Of a DNA stretch of 59,543 bases, positions 18,216-26,665 are shown in pieces. The notes below the pieces were generated by a model. It worked only from the letters and a program-made list of their open reading frames with translations, had not been told where the DNA came from and did no database searches. Within the stretch, counting starts at the first letter, position 1; the number at the start of each line of letters is the position of its first letter. A program made the position numbers and the translations under genes. The DNA is from Mangrovactinospora gilvigrisea (GTDB lineage: Bacteria > Actinomycetota > Actinomycetes > Streptomycetales > Streptomycetaceae), in contig NZ_MLCF01000059.1 in the NCBI RefSeq assembly GCF_001879105.1, positions 1 to 59,543 on the forward strand. Reading direction: 5' to 3'.

Positions 18216-18276
18216 CGCCAGGCCCGCTTCACCCGCACCACCGCTGCGCAACCGACACCGAAGGAGAGCGCGACCC

Positions 18277-18609
18277 ATGTCCGAGATCACCCCCGCCGTC
18301 ACCGAGGCAACCTTCGAGGAGAAGGTGCTGAAGTCCGACAAGCCCGTGCTGGTCGACTTCTGGGCCTCCTGGTGCGGCCCGTGCCGCCAGATCGCCCCGT
18401 CCCTGGAGGCGATCGCCACGGAGTACTCCGAGAAGATCGACATCGTCAAGGTCAACGTCGACGAGAACCCCGGCATCGCCCAGCAGTACGGCGTGATGTC
18501 CATCCCGATGCTCAACCTGTACCAGGGTGGCGAGGTCGTGAAGACGATCGTCGGCGCCAAGCCGAAGTCCGCGCTGGTGCGCGACCTGTCGGACGTCCTC
18601 GAGGCCTGA
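18277..18609 (+). CDS. trxA: Thioredoxin
   Basis: The 110-residue protein has the thioredoxin fold with active site WCGPC (in [14 protein letters not shown]) and the cis-proline loop SIPML. It is the cytoplasmic disulfide reductant served by TrxB, encoded just upstream. The ATG follows GAAGGAGAGCGCGACCC. Confidence 0.97.
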   Translation: MSEITPAVTEATFEEKVLKSDKPVLVDFWASWCGPCRQIAPSLEAIATEYSEKIDIVKVNVDENPGIAQQYGVMSIPMLNLYQGGEVVKTIVGAKPKSALVRDLSDVLEA

Positions 18610-18629
18610 TCGTCCATCAACTCCGCGCA

Positions 18630-18670
18630 GGCAGCGGCGGGGGCCGGTACCACCGGCCCCCGCCGCTGCC
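18630..18670 (+). terminator. Terminator of trxBA
   Basis: A perfect 18-bp GC stem (18630-18647 with 18653-18670, 5-nt loop) follows trxA by 20 bp. A perfect parS site starts at the very next base. Confidence 0.8.
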
Positions 18671-18684
18671 GTTTCACGTGAAAC
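18671..18684. other. parS: parS site (perfect)
   Basis: GTTTCACGTGAAAC abuts the trxBA terminator and ends 10 bp before the cwlM start codon, so ParB binding here would sit on the cwlM promoter or start. Confidence 0.93.
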
Positions 18685-18694
18685 ACTTCGCTCT

Positions 18695-19846
18695 ATGACC
18701 CAGCAGCGCCCACCCTCGCCGCGGCCGCTGTGGCGGCTCGGCGACTCCGGCCCGGCCGTCGCGGAGATCCGCCGCAAGCTCGTCCGCCTCAATCTGCTCC
18801 CGGAACAGGAGCAGGCCGAAGGCGCCGACGCGTTCACCGCTGCGGTGGATGCCGCGGTCCGCCACTTTCAGCAGCAGCGCGCCCTGATCGTGGACGGCAT
18901 CGTCGGCCCGGAGACCTACCGTCATCTGGACGAGGCCCGCCATCGGCTCGGCGACCGCATCCTCACCCACTGGGTCGGACGACCGATGGTGGGGGACGAC
19001 ATCGCCGAACTCCAGCAGCGGCTGCTGGACATGGGCTTCACCCCGGGGCTCGTGGACGGCATCTACGGGGCCCGCACGGGCCATGCGGTGCGCGAGTTCC
19101 AGCGCAACATCGGGCTCGTCACCGACGGCACCTGCGGCCCGTCCACCTACCGCGCCCTGGCCAACCTGACGCGCACGGTCACCGGCGGCCAGCCGCAGGC
19201 GATGAGGGAGACCGAGCACCTGCTGCGCGCCGGACCCGCGCTCGCCGGCAAGGTGCTGGTGCTCGACCCGGGCCACGGCGGTGACGACACCGGTGTGGAG
19301 GCCCACGGCATGACCGAGGCCGACCAGGTGTGGCAGCTCACCACCCGGCTGGAGGGACGGCTCACCGCGCTCGGCGTCCGGACCTATCTGACCCGTCCGG
19401 AGAACGGCCAGGGCTCCGTCGTCTCCGAGGAGGAGCGCGCCTCCTTCGCCAACGCCACGGACGCGGACCTCGTCATCTCGCTCCATGTCGACGGGCACGC
19501 CAACCCGGGGGCCAACGGCGTCGCCGCCTACTACTACGGGCACGACACCCGCTACTCGCCCACCGGGCAGCAGTTCGCCGGGCTGGCGCAGCGGGAGCTG
19601 GTGGCCCGCTGCGGCTTCGGCGACGACCGCATCCACGGCAAGACCTGGAGCCTGCTGCGCGGCACCCGGATGCCCGCGGTGCGGCTGGAGATCGGCTACC
19701 TCACCCACTACGGCGACGCGGGGCGGCTGCTGACGCGCCGTGAGGAGATCGTGGAGTCGATCGCGGTGGCGGTGCAGCGGCTCTTCCTGCCGCCGGAGGA
19801 CGACGAGCCGACGGGCATGCTGCGGCTGCCGTCGATCCTGCTCTGA
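18695..19846 (+). CDS. cwlM: N-acetylmuramoyl-L-alanine amidase family protein CwlM
   Basis: The 383-residue protein has two peptidoglycan-binding-like repeats (about 15-75 and 95-155) and an Amidase_3 domain (about 185-365). Zinc and catalytic positions are kept: His in DPGHGG, Glu in GMTEADQ, His in ISLHVD, Glu in RLEIGYL. There is no signal peptide. In mycobacteria CwlM is a cytoplasmic PknB substrate that stimulates MurA and interacts with MurJ; the C-terminal Thr in DEPTGML resembles the region phosphorylated there. Position after trxBA and before parBA matches. No ribosome site is seen before the ATG. Confidence 0.88.
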   Translation: MTQQRPPSPRPLWRLGDSGPAVAEIRRKLVRLNLLPEQEQAEGADAFTAAVDAAVRHFQQQRALIVDGIVGPETYRHLDEARHRLGDRILTHWVGRPMVGDDIAELQQRLLDMGFTPGLVDGIYGARTGHAVREFQRNIGLVTDGTCGPSTYRALANLTRTVTGGQPQAMRETEHLLRAGPALAGKVLVLDPGHGGDDTGVEAHGMTEADQVWQLTTRLEGRLTALGVRTYLTRPENGQGSVVSEEERASFANATDADLVISLHVDGHANPGANGVAAYYYGHDTRYSPTGQQFAGLAQRELVARCGFGDDRIHGKTWSLLRGTRMPAVRLEIGYLTHYGDAGRLLTRREEIVESIAVAVQRLFLPPEDDEPTGMLRLPSILL

Positions 19847-19860
19847 CGCCGCTCGCGCAC

Positions 19861-19918
19861 ACCTCGGGCCCGCGTCGTGTTTCACGGTTCCACGTGAAAC
19901 ACGACGCGGGCCCGAGGT
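19861..19918. terminator. Bidirectional terminator with parS in the loop and stem
   Basis: A perfect 25-bp stem (19861-19885 with 19894-19918) and an 8-nt loop sit between convergent cwlM and the GNAT gene. The loop and right stem together contain a parS variant (19887-19900). Confidence 0.85.
19887..19900. other. parS: parS site (one mismatch) within a terminator
   Basis: GTTCCACGTGAAAC, same variant as at 13463. The left stem also carries the half-site GTTTCAC (19879-19885). Confidence 0.78.
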
Positions 19919-19922
19919 CTTC

Positions 19923-20540
19923 TCACACCGGGCGCAGCGCCGGCTCCTTGCGGGCCCCGCCCAGCAGCCGCTCCAGCGCCACCTCGACATCGCCCTTCCA
20001 GGAGATGGTGGAGCGCAGCTCCAGCCGCAGCCGCGGATAGCGGTGGTGCGGGCGGACGGTCTTGAAGCCCACCGAGCGCAGATGGTCCGCCGGCAGCACG
20101 CAGGCCGCCTTCTCCCAGCGGGCCTCGCCGAAGGCCTCGATCGCCTTGAAGTTCCGCCGCACCAGATCCTTGGCGACGGTCTGCACCAGTACCCGACCCA
20201 GCCCCTGCCCCTGATACCCCGGCATGATCCGGGCCGTCATCAGCAGCACCGCATCGGGGGAGACCGGACTCGTCGGGAAGGCCGCGGACCGCGGCACAAA
20301 GCCCGGTGGCGCATAGAGCACATAGCCCGCGGGCTCCTCGTCCACATAGACCAGCCGTCCGCAGGATCCCCACTCCAGCAGGACCCCGGAGATCCACGCC
20401 TCCTTCTCCAGCTCGGGATGGCCGCCGCGGATCGCCGCGTCGCCGCTCACCGGATCGAGCTCCCAGAACACGCATCCGCGGCACCGGCTCGGCATATCGC
20501 CGAGGTTGTCCAGCGTCAGGGGAGCCAGCCTGCGTCCCAC
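19923..20540 (-). CDS. GNAT family N-acetyltransferase
   Basis: The 205-residue protein shows the GNAT acetyl-CoA motif PGYQGQGLGRVLVQ and a conserved CxGC-type pair near the N-terminus (RCRGCVFWELD). It is a syntenic neighbour of parB in Streptomyces. GTG 20540, preceded by GGAGGGAGAAGGT, was chosen; ATG 20576 is open too. The substrate is unknown. The gene follows parB after a 40-bp palindromic hairpin, so it is probably transcribed separately. Confidence 0.85.
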   Translation of the reverse strand: MGRRLAPLTLDNLGDMPSRCRGCVFWELDPVSGDAAIRGGHPELEKEAWISGVLLEWGSCGRLVYVDEEPAGYVLYAPPGFVPRSAAFPTSPVSPDAVLLMTARIMPGYQGQGLGRVLVQTVAKDLVRRNFKAIEAFGEARWEKAACVLPADHLRSVGFKTVRPHHRYPRLRLELRSTISWKGDVEVALERLLGGARKEPALRPV

Positions 20541-20610
20541 ACCTTCTCCCTCCGCACCGGGGCGGCTCCGACGCATCGGAACCGCCCTCGCCCTCTCCTC
20601 CATCATGCAG

Positions 20611-20650
20611 CTGGGCGGTTCCCGTTTCACGTGAAACGGGAACCGCCCAG
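20611..20650. terminator. 40-bp perfect palindrome centred on parS, after parB
   Basis: 20611-20630 is the exact reverse complement of 20631-20650. A parS site forms the centre, so the transcript folds into a 20-bp hairpin with little or no loop. It lies 44 bp past the parB stop and acts as a plausible parAB terminator. Confidence 0.8.
20624..20637. other. parS: parS site (perfect) at a palindrome centre
   Basis: GTTTCACGTGAAAC, extended by 13 further complementary bases on each side. Confidence 0.94.
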
Positions 20651-20694
20651 TGCGCGCCGGGAGCGCGCCGCACTCCGGGGGCCGGATGCCGGCC

Positions 20695-21795
20695 CTAGGA
20701 CTCGGCGTCCTCCTCGTCGGTGGAGCGGGCGAGGACGCGGCCCTCGCCGGGCGCCATCGAGGAAAGGATCCGCTCAAGATCGTCCAGCGAGGCGAACTCG
20801 ACGGTGATCTTGCCCTTCTTCTGGCCGAGGTCGACCTTCACCCGGGTCTCGAAGCGGTCCGAGAGCCGAGTGGAGAGCTCGTCCAGCTCCGGGGCGAGAC
20901 GACGCCCGGCGCGGGGCCGCTTGGAGCGGACCGCCGAGGCGGTGCCGTCCGCCCGCTCCCGGATGATCTCCTCGACCTCGCGCACCGAGAGCTGCTCATT
21001 GACGATCCGCTGGGCGAGCGCATCCTGCTCGTCGGGATCGTCGAGGCCGAGCAGCGCCCGGGCATGCCCGGCGGAGAGCACCCCGGCCGCCACCCGCTGC
21101 TGCTGCCGGGCGGAGAGCTTCAGCAGCCGCAGCGTGTTGGAGACCTGGGAGCGGGAGCGCCCGATGCGGTCGGCGAGCTCCTCATGCGTGCAGGAGAAGT
21201 CGCGCAGCAGCTGGTCGTAGGCGGCCGCCTCCTCCAGCGGGTTGAGCTCGGCGCGGTGCAGGTTCTCCAGCAGGGCGTCGAGCAGCAGCCGCTCGTCCTC
21301 GGTGGCCCGGACGATCGCGGGGATCCGCTCCAGGCCCGCCTCGCGGCAGGCCCGCCAGCGCCGCTCGCCCATGATGAGCTCGTAGCGCTCCGGCCCGGTG
21401 CGCCGCACCACGATGGGCTGGAGGAGCCCCACCTCCTTGATGGAGGCGACCAGTTCGGCCAGCTGGTCCTCGTCGAAGACCTCGCGCGGCTGCCTGGGGT
21501 TGGGGTGGATGGCGGTCGCCGGAACCTCGGCGAAGTAGGCGCCGGCCACGGACTCCGCCTCCGGCGGACCGGGCCGGGCCGACGCCGTTTCACGTGAAAC
21601 CGCGTCCGCGATCGGAGCCTCGGACGGGCCGGGCACCTCCGCGAGCGCGACCACCTTGGCGGCCGCCAGGCCCCGCTCGCCCTCCAGGACGGAGACGCCC
21701 TCCCCGGGCTTGCCGCTCTCCTCGGCCGTTGCCGGTGGAGCGGAGGGGATCAGCGCCCCCAGCCCTCTCCCCAGCCCCCTGCGTCGTTCTTTCAC
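20695..21795 (-). CDS. parB: Chromosome partitioning protein ParB
   Basis: The 366-residue CTPase clamp loads at parS and spreads. The N-terminus has the ParA-contact signature [14 protein letters not shown]. The CTP-binding boxes GERRWRACREAG and ENLHRAELNPLEEA are intact, the parS-binding HTH is TCHEEL-like (THEELADRIGRSRSQVSN), and a C-terminal dimerisation domain ends the protein. The GTG start overlaps the parA stop (GTGA). A perfect parS site lies inside the gene and is read as VSRET at residues 66-70. Confidence 0.97.
   Translation of the reverse strand: MKERRRGLGRGLGALIPSAPPATAEESGKPGEGVSVLEGERGLAAAKVVALAEVPGPSEAPIADAVSRETASARPGPPEAESVAGAYFAEVPATAIHPNPRQPREVFDEDQLAELVASIKEVGLLQPIVVRRTGPERYELIMGERRWRACREAGLERIPAIVRATEDERLLLDALLENLHRAELNPLEEAAAYDQLLRDFSCTHEELADRIGRSRSQVSNTLRLLKLSARQQQRVAAGVLSAGHARALLGLDDPDEQDALAQRIVNEQLSVREVEEIIRERADGTASAVRSKRPRAGRRLAPELDELSTRLSDRFETRVKVDLGQKKGKITVEFASLDDLERILSSMAPGEGRVLARSTDEEDAES
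21587..21600. other. parS: parS site (perfect), within parB
   Basis: GTTTCACGTGAAAC, translated on the minus strand as VSRET in the ParB N-terminal linker. Confidence 0.93.
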
Positions 21796-23150
21796 TGCTC
21801 GCCCTCCGTGCTCGCGGTGCGCGGCATCCCGGCGACACCGGTGTGGCTGTTCTCCGCGGGTGCGGCCGGATTCGGCACCGGGGCACCGCGCAGCGCGATC
21901 TCCCGGGCGGCCTCCAGATACGACAGTGCCCCCGTGGAACCGGGATCATAGGTCAGCACCGTCTGCCCGTAGCTGGGTGCTTCGGAAACACGCACCGAAC
22001 GAGGGATGTTGGTGCTCAGCACCGACTCCCCGAAGTGGCTGCGCACCTCGTCGGCGACCTGGGACGCCAGCCGCGTACGCGAGTCGTACATGGTGAGGAC
22101 GATGGTGGAGATGTGCAGGGACGGATTGAGGTGGCCGCGCACCAGATCCACATTGCGCAGCAGCTGCCCCAGCCCCTCCAGGGCGTAGTACTCGCACTGG
22201 ATGGGGATCAGCACCTCGGCGCCGGCCACCAGGGCGTTGACGGTGAGCAGGCCGAGCGAGGGCGGGCAGTCCACCAGGATGTAGTCCAGCGGCTGCTGAT
22301 AGGCCTCCAGGGCCCGCTTCAGCCGGCTCTCCCGGGCCACCACGGAGACCAGCTCGATCTCCGCGCCGGCCAGGTCGATGGTGGCGGGGGCACAGAAGAG
22401 GCCCTCCACATCGGGGACCGCCTGCACCACCTCGGAGAGCTCCCGGCCCTCGATCAGGACGTCGTAGATGGACGGGACTTCGGCGTGGTGGTCGATGCCC
22501 AGGGCCGTCGAGGCATTGCCCTGCGGGTCGAGGTCGACCACCAGGACACGGTTGCCGTGCATGGCCAGCGAGGCGGCGAGGTTCACCGTGGTGGTGGTCT
22601 TGCCCACCCCGCCCTTCTGGTTCGCCACGATCATGACGCGGGTGTGCTCGGGACGGGGCAGGCCCGCGCCGGCTCGTCCGATCGCCTCGACCGCGGCCTG
22701 CGCGGCCCGGCCGATCGGCGTGTCGTCGACCAGTTCGCCGGCTGTTTCACGTGAAACAGCGGCTTCGGCCGGGGAGTTGACGCCCCGTTCGGGCACCCGA
22801 GGCCCCGGCACCGGATCGGCGGTCGTGCCGGGCGCCGATCCCGGGGCCGCAGACCCTGTGGCGTGCGACCCCACGGAATAGGGTTCGGATGGCAAAGATC
22901 CACGCTCCTCTCCCGCCGGAGCTTCGGCGGCTGTGCTGTTCGCAGGATTCGCCGATGGAACAGCGTGCGGCTGGGGCGAACACTCAGAGCCTGCCACGTT
23001 CGAGGCGCCAGTGAGTAGCGAGGAGCCGGGTTCGGCCGAACGCGTCCTCTCGACCGAGCGCGACTTGCGGTGTTCTGCGTACCGGTCGGCGCTGGCGCGC
23101 CCCCGGCTCAGGATGCCAGGTAGCAGTGACCGTCGTTTCACGTGAAACAC
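21792..23150 (-). CDS. parA: Chromosome partitioning ATPase ParA
   Basis: ParA family ATPase with the deviant Walker A NQKGGVGKTTTTVNLA, Walker A' DLDPQGNAS and Walker B DYILVDCPPSLG. As written it is 452 residues, of which the first 150 or so are Ser/Ala/Pro-rich with no recognisable domain. The initiation codon is uncertain: the GTG at 23150 overlaps a parS site (reading MFHVK), and internal GTG codons are possible, with homology to other ParA proteins beginning near DDTPIGRAAQ. It is coupled to parB by a 4-bp overlap. In Streptomyces ParA organises ParB complexes in growing and sporulating hyphae. Confidence 0.95.
   Translation of the reverse strand: MFHVKRRSLLPGILSRGRASADRYAEHRKSRSVERTRSAEPGSSLLTGASNVAGSECSPQPHAVPSANPANSTAAEAPAGEERGSLPSEPYSVGSHATGSAAPGSAPGTTADPVPGPRVPERGVNSPAEAAVSRETAGELVDDTPIGRAAQAAVEAIGRAGAGLPRPEHTRVMIVANQKGGVGKTTTTVNLAASLAMHGNRVLVVDLDPQGNASTALGIDHHAEVPSIYDVLIEGRELSEVVQAVPDVEGLFCAPATIDLAGAEIELVSVVARESRLKRALEAYQQPLDYILVDCPPSLGLLTVNALVAGAEVLIPIQCEYYALEGLGQLLRNVDLVRGHLNPSLHISTIVLTMYDSRTRLASQVADEVRSHFGESVLSTNIPRSVRVSEAPSYGQTVLTYDPGSTGALSYLEAAREIALRGAPVPNPAAPAENSHTGVAGMPRTASTEGEQ
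22744..22757. other. parS: parS site (perfect), within parA
   Basis: GTTTCACGTGAAAC, translated as VSRET in the ParA N-terminal extension if translation starts upstream of it. Confidence 0.93.
23135..23148. other. parS: parS site (perfect) at the parA start
   Basis: GTTTCACGTGAAAC covers codons 1-5 of the longest parA reading frame, where it would encode FHVK. ParB bound here could repress parAB. Confidence 0.93.
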
Positions 23151-23223
23151 GGTGGTGCGAGAGAATGTCCAAACGGCGGAGAAACGCCACCGATTGGCAC
23201 ATTTTCAGGCATTCGGCAGAGCC

Positions 23224-23262
23224 GTTTCACGTGGAACAGCGACCCACGGGCCGCTGTTCCAC
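23224..23262. terminator. parS: parS variant (23224-23237) forming one arm of a hairpin after rsmG
   Basis: GTTTCACGTGGAAC has one mismatch to parS. Its right half begins a 10-bp stem, GTGGAACAGC (23231-23240) with GCTGTTCCAC (23253-23262). The hairpin lies 61 bp beyond the rsmG stop and may terminate it. Confidence 0.6.
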
Positions 23263-23322
23263 GGGCCTCTCGGCGCCGGGACGACACGTCAGCAACGGCG
23301 GCCCGTCAGCGGCAACGGCGCC

Positions 23323-24117
23323 TCAGCGGCGCCGGCCACCGCGCTTGGCGGTCGCGCGACCCTGCTTGCGGCGCGCCGCCTTGGCGGCACGGGCGCGGCG
23401 CTCGGCGGCGCGCCGGCCGCCCGGCTCCTCGCCCACCAGCACCCGCACCACGGTGGCCTCGGGATCGACCACACCGGAACCCACCCGGAAGACCTCGGCG
23501 TCCACCGCCCCCAGCGCGTCCAGCGCCGGACGGCCGTCCGCCAGCTCCTCCTCGGCGGACTCGCCCTTGAGGGCCAGCATCTCGCCGTGCGGACGCAACA
23601 GCGGCAGCCCCCAGGAGGCCAGCCGCTCCAGGGGCGCCACGGCACGCGCCGTCACCACGTCCATCTCGAGCTTGCCGACCATCTCCTCGGCGCGGCCGCG
23701 CACCACGGTGACGTTGTCGAGCCCGAGCTCCTCGACGGCCTCCTCCAGGAAGGTCGTCCGCCGCAGCAGCGGCTCCAGCAGGGTGATGCGGAGGTCCGGG
23801 CGGACCAGGGCCAGCGGAATGCCTGGCAGGCCCGCTCCCGAGCCGACGTCGCAGAGCGCCACGTCCCGAGGGACGGCCTCGCCCAGCACCGCGCAGTTGA
23901 GCAGGTGACGCCCCCAGAGGCGCTCCACCTCGCGGGGCCCGATCAGGCCCCGCACCACACCCTCACCGGCCAGCAGCGCCGCATAGCGCTCCGCCTGGGG
24001 CAGCCGGTCACCGAAGACCTCGGCCGCCTCGGCGGGGGCCGGGGGCGCCGCCTCGCCGGTACGCGCCCCGGCGGCGGGCCCGTCCCCGGAACCGCCGTCC
24101 CTCTGACGCGTACTCAC
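23323..24117 (-). CDS. rsmG: 16S rRNA (guanine-N7) methyltransferase RsmG/GidB
   Basis: The 264-residue SAM-dependent enzyme methylates G527 (E. coli numbering) of 16S rRNA; loss gives low-level streptomycin resistance in other bacteria. The SAM loop [19 protein letters not shown] and the family motif RHLLNC are visible. GTG 24117, preceded by GGAGTGGGGAG, was chosen over ATG 24135. The C-terminus is strongly basic ([25 protein letters not shown] region). It sits in the usual jag-rsmG-parA order. Confidence 0.95.
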   Translation of the reverse strand: MSTRQRDGGSGDGPAAGARTGEAAPPAPAEAAEVFGDRLPQAERYAALLAGEGVVRGLIGPREVERLWGRHLLNCAVLGEAVPRDVALCDVGSGAGLPGIPLALVRPDLRITLLEPLLRRTTFLEEAVEELGLDNVTVVRGRAEEMVGKLEMDVVTARAVAPLERLASWGLPLLRPHGEMLALKGESAEEELADGRPALDALGAVDAEVFRVGSGVVDPEATVVRVLVGEEPGGRRAAERRARAAKAARRKQGRATAKRGGRRR

Positions 24118-24190
24118 CACAGCTCCCCACTCCATCGACTCAAGCCGAATCGGCTCGAACAGGCATTCCTATGACGATTCTGCCCGACCG

Positions 24191-24784
24191 TCAGGCCGGG
24201 ACCACCACGACGCGGCGCTGCGGCTCCTCGCCCTCCGACTCACTGGTGAGGCCGACGGCCTTCACCGCGTCGTGGACGACCTTCCGCTCGAACGGCGTCA
24301 TCGGGTCCAGCCGCACCGGCTTGCCCGTGCTGCGTGCCTCCTCGGCGGCCTTCCGCCCGATCTCCGCGAGCTCCTCGCGGCGCCGGGCCCGGAACCCGGC
24401 GATGTCCAGCATCAGCCGGGACCGCTCGCCGGTCTCGCGGTGCACGGCCAGCCGGGTCAGCTCCTGGAGGGCCTCCAGCACCTCGCCGTCCCGGCCCACC
24501 AGCTTCTGCAGCGAGCGGGACACCGAGGTGTCGTCGTCCGCGATGATCGAGACCGAGGCGCGGTCGCCCTCGACGTCCATGTCGATGTCGCCGTCCAGAT
24601 CGGCGATGTCGAGCAGGCCCTCGAGGTAGTCGGCCGCGATGTCGCCCTCCCGCTCCAGGCGGGCCAGCCGCGACTCACGCGTCGCGGGGGTCTCCTCCTC
24701 GGCGGTGGCCTCATCGGTGACCTCGGGAGTGACCTGCGGGGCGGCCTCTTCGGCGAGGCCCGCGGCGGTGGTGCCGTCCGTCAC
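24191..24784 (-). CDS. khpB: RNA-binding protein Jag/KhpB (KH-R3H)
   Basis: The 197-residue protein has an acidic N-terminus (about 1-45), a Jag-type KH domain (about 70-125, DTSVSRSLQKLVGRDGEVLE) and a C-terminal R3H domain (about 130-185, with KPVRLDPMTPFERKVVHDAV). GTG 24784 is preceded by AAGGAG. It lies downstream of yidC, as in most bacteria, and may help coordinate membrane-protein or cell-wall gene expression at the RNA level. Confidence 0.93.
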   Translation of the reverse strand: MTDGTTAAGLAEEAAPQVTPEVTDEATAEEETPATRESRLARLEREGDIAADYLEGLLDIADLDGDIDMDVEGDRASVSIIADDDTSVSRSLQKLVGRDGEVLEALQELTRLAVHRETGERSRLMLDIAGFRARRREELAEIGRKAAEEARSTGKPVRLDPMTPFERKVVHDAVKAVGLTSESEGEEPQRRVVVVPA

Positions 24785-24891
24785 GGCTGGACTCCTTCTC
24801 GTGCTTCGCTTGCGTCTCCGCGGGGGCCGGCCGGGCGGACCCGGCCAACCCCCGCGGTTGGTCTGAAGGGGACGGGACGCGCCCGCCGCCG

Positions 24892-26247
24892 CTACTTCTT
24901 GCGCCCCGGCTGCTGCTTGCGCCGGTTGTTCTGGCCGTCCTGGCCGCCGCCCTGACCGCCCTGCCCGGAGGGCTTCTTCTGCCCCTGCCCGGACGGCGCC
25001 GCCTTCTTGGCCGCGGCGCTCTTGGCCGCGGTGCTCTTGGCGGCCGTGCTCTTCGCCGCGGCGCTCTTCGCCGGCGCCTTCTTGGCGGGGGTGCCCTTGG
25101 CCGCGGTGCTCTTGGCCGCCGCGCTCCCGGTGGCCGGACGGGCCGGCTTGCCGCCCGCCGCGGTCTTCCGCGCCGGCTGCCCGGACGGCTTCTTGGCGGC
25201 GCCGGTCGCCGAGCCCTGCGGCGCGGCGTCCTCCGGCGGACGCGTGTCCTGCACGGCGGCACCGCCCTGGCGCTGCGACTTGGTGGTCCGCTTCGGCTGC
25301 TGGCGGCGCCCCTGGGCGGCCTCCTGCTCCTCCTGCTCCTCGGCCATCACCGCGGCGGCCGCCAGCGCGGAGGCCTTCGGCTTGCCGAACCCGAAGAAGG
25401 AGCGCTTGATCTCGTTGCCCTTGGCGTCCAGCAGGCCGTGCGCCTTCAGGCGCTCCTGGCGCTCGCGCCAGGCCTGGCTGTTCGGGGTGGGGTTGCGGCG
25501 GATGACGATCAGCTGCTGGCACATCGTCCACACGTTGGTGGTCAGCCAGTAGACGAGGACACCGATCGGGAAGTTGATGCCGAAGACCGCGAACATGACC
25601 GGGAAGACGTACATCAGCAGCTTCTGCTGCTGACCGAACGGCGTCTTCACCGTGGTGTCCATGTTCTTCGTCATCAGCTGGCGCTGCGTGAGGAACTGGG
25701 ACGCCGACATCATCACGATCATGATCGCCGCGACGATCCGGATGTTCGTGGAGTTGCTGTAGTGGCCCGCGCCCACGAAGGTCGCCGCCAGCGGGGCCCC
25801 GAAGATGTGCGCCTTGCCCGCGCTCGCCAGCAGACCGGAGGAGACCGTGATCACACCGACCGGCTTGTTGTCGGCGATGTGCTTGAGCACCTGGTACAGC
25901 GAGATGAAGAAGGGCGACTGCACGATGATCGGCAGGCACGAGGAGAACGGGTTGGTGCCCGCCTCCTTGTACAGCTTCATCATCTCTTCGGACTGGCGCT
26001 GCTTGTCGTTCTTGTAGCGCTCCTGGATCGCCTTCATCTGCGGCTGGAGCGCCGACATCGCCCGGGTCGCCTTGATCTGCTTCACGAAGAGCGGGATCAG
26101 AGCGGCCCGGATCACCAGCACCAGGAGCACGATCGACAGGCCCCACGCCAGCCCGCCGTCCGGGTTGAACATGAGGCTGAAGAAGCTGTGGAACTGGACG
26201 ATGACCCACGAGACGATCGTGTAGAGGGGGCCGAGGATCGTGTCCAA
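24892..26247 (-). CDS. yidC: Membrane protein insertase YidC
   Basis: The 451-residue product is an Oxa1-family insertase with five membrane segments and the hydrophilic-groove arginine in [16 protein letters not shown] 26247 ([15 protein letters not shown]) is preceded by AAGGAG; a second TTG at 26250 is equally in frame. The gene starts 4 bp after yidD. The C-terminal tail of about 150 residues is unusually long and consists of Lys/Ala/Ser/Thr repeats ([12 protein letters not shown]) followed by Gly/Gln/Lys-rich sequence. A basic tail helps ribosome binding in other YidC proteins. Confidence 0.95.
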   Translation of the reverse strand: MDTILGPLYTIVSWVIVQFHSFFSLMFNPDGGLAWGLSIVLLVLVIRAALIPLFVKQIKATRAMSALQPQMKAIQERYKNDKQRQSEEMMKLYKEAGTNPFSSCLPIIVQSPFFISLYQVLKHIADNKPVGVITVSSGLLASAGKAHIFGAPLAATFVGAGHYSNSTNIRIVAAIMIVMMSASQFLTQRQLMTKNMDTTVKTPFGQQQKLLMYVFPVMFAVFGINFPIGVLVYWLTTNVWTMCQQLIVIRRNPTPNSQAWRERQERLKAHGLLDAKGNEIKRSFFGFGKPKASALAAAAVMAEEQEEQEAAQGRRQQPKRTTKSQRQGGAAVQDTRPPEDAAPQGSATGAAKKPSGQPARKTAAGGKPARPATGSAAAKSTAAKGTPAKKAPAKSAAAKSTAAKSTAAKSAAAKKAAPSGQGQKKPSGQGGQGGGQDGQNNRRKQQPGRKK

Positions 26248-26251
26248 CAAG

Positions 26252-26665
26252 TCAGGCTCCTTGGGCGTTGGGCGCGGATGCCGGGCGGGGCCGGTCAGGG
26301 CCCACCGCATTATCGGGGACGCTACCGGAGTGGTTAGCGGCCTCCCCATAAGCACCGCTCACGCTGTCAACGCTCACGGACTCCAAGGAGTGTCCGCCGC
26401 CGGAGGCGACAAGGAATCGATCACGGAGCCTGCGGTGCCAGGGCGGCGCCTTCCGCGGCGGGACATGGTCCACACCGCCGGCCGACCAGGGGTTGCAGCG
26501 CAGGATCCGCCAGCCCGCCAGCGCGGAGCCCTTCACGGCTCCGTGCACACGGACGGCCTCGTACCCGTAGTGCGAGCACGAGGGGTAGTACTTGCAGACG
26601 GGACCCAGCAGCGGACTGATCGTCCACTGGTAGAGCCGGATCAGACCCATCAGCAGGTACTTCAT
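26252..26665 (-). CDS. yidD: Membrane protein insertion efficiency factor YidD
   Basis: The first 80 residues are a clear YidD ([40 protein letters not shown]). The total of 137 residues is longer than the usual 80-120, with a Ser/Gly/Pro-rich tail of unknown role. The ATG overlaps the rnpA stop by 4 bp. YidD assists YidC, encoded next. Confidence 0.94.
   Translation of the reverse strand: MKYLLMGLIRLYQWTISPLLGPVCKYYPSCSHYGYEAVRVHGAVKGSALAGWRILRCNPWSAGGVDHVPPRKAPPWHRRLRDRFLVASGGGHSLESVSVDSVSGAYGEAANHSGSVPDNAVGPDRPRPASAPNAQGA

Noticed and set aside
24191..26209. A 672-codon minus-strand frame joining khpB to an antisense-like reading of yidC
   Set aside because: Only the last 197 codons are real KhpB with its own ribosome site; the rest is yidC read in the wrong frame.
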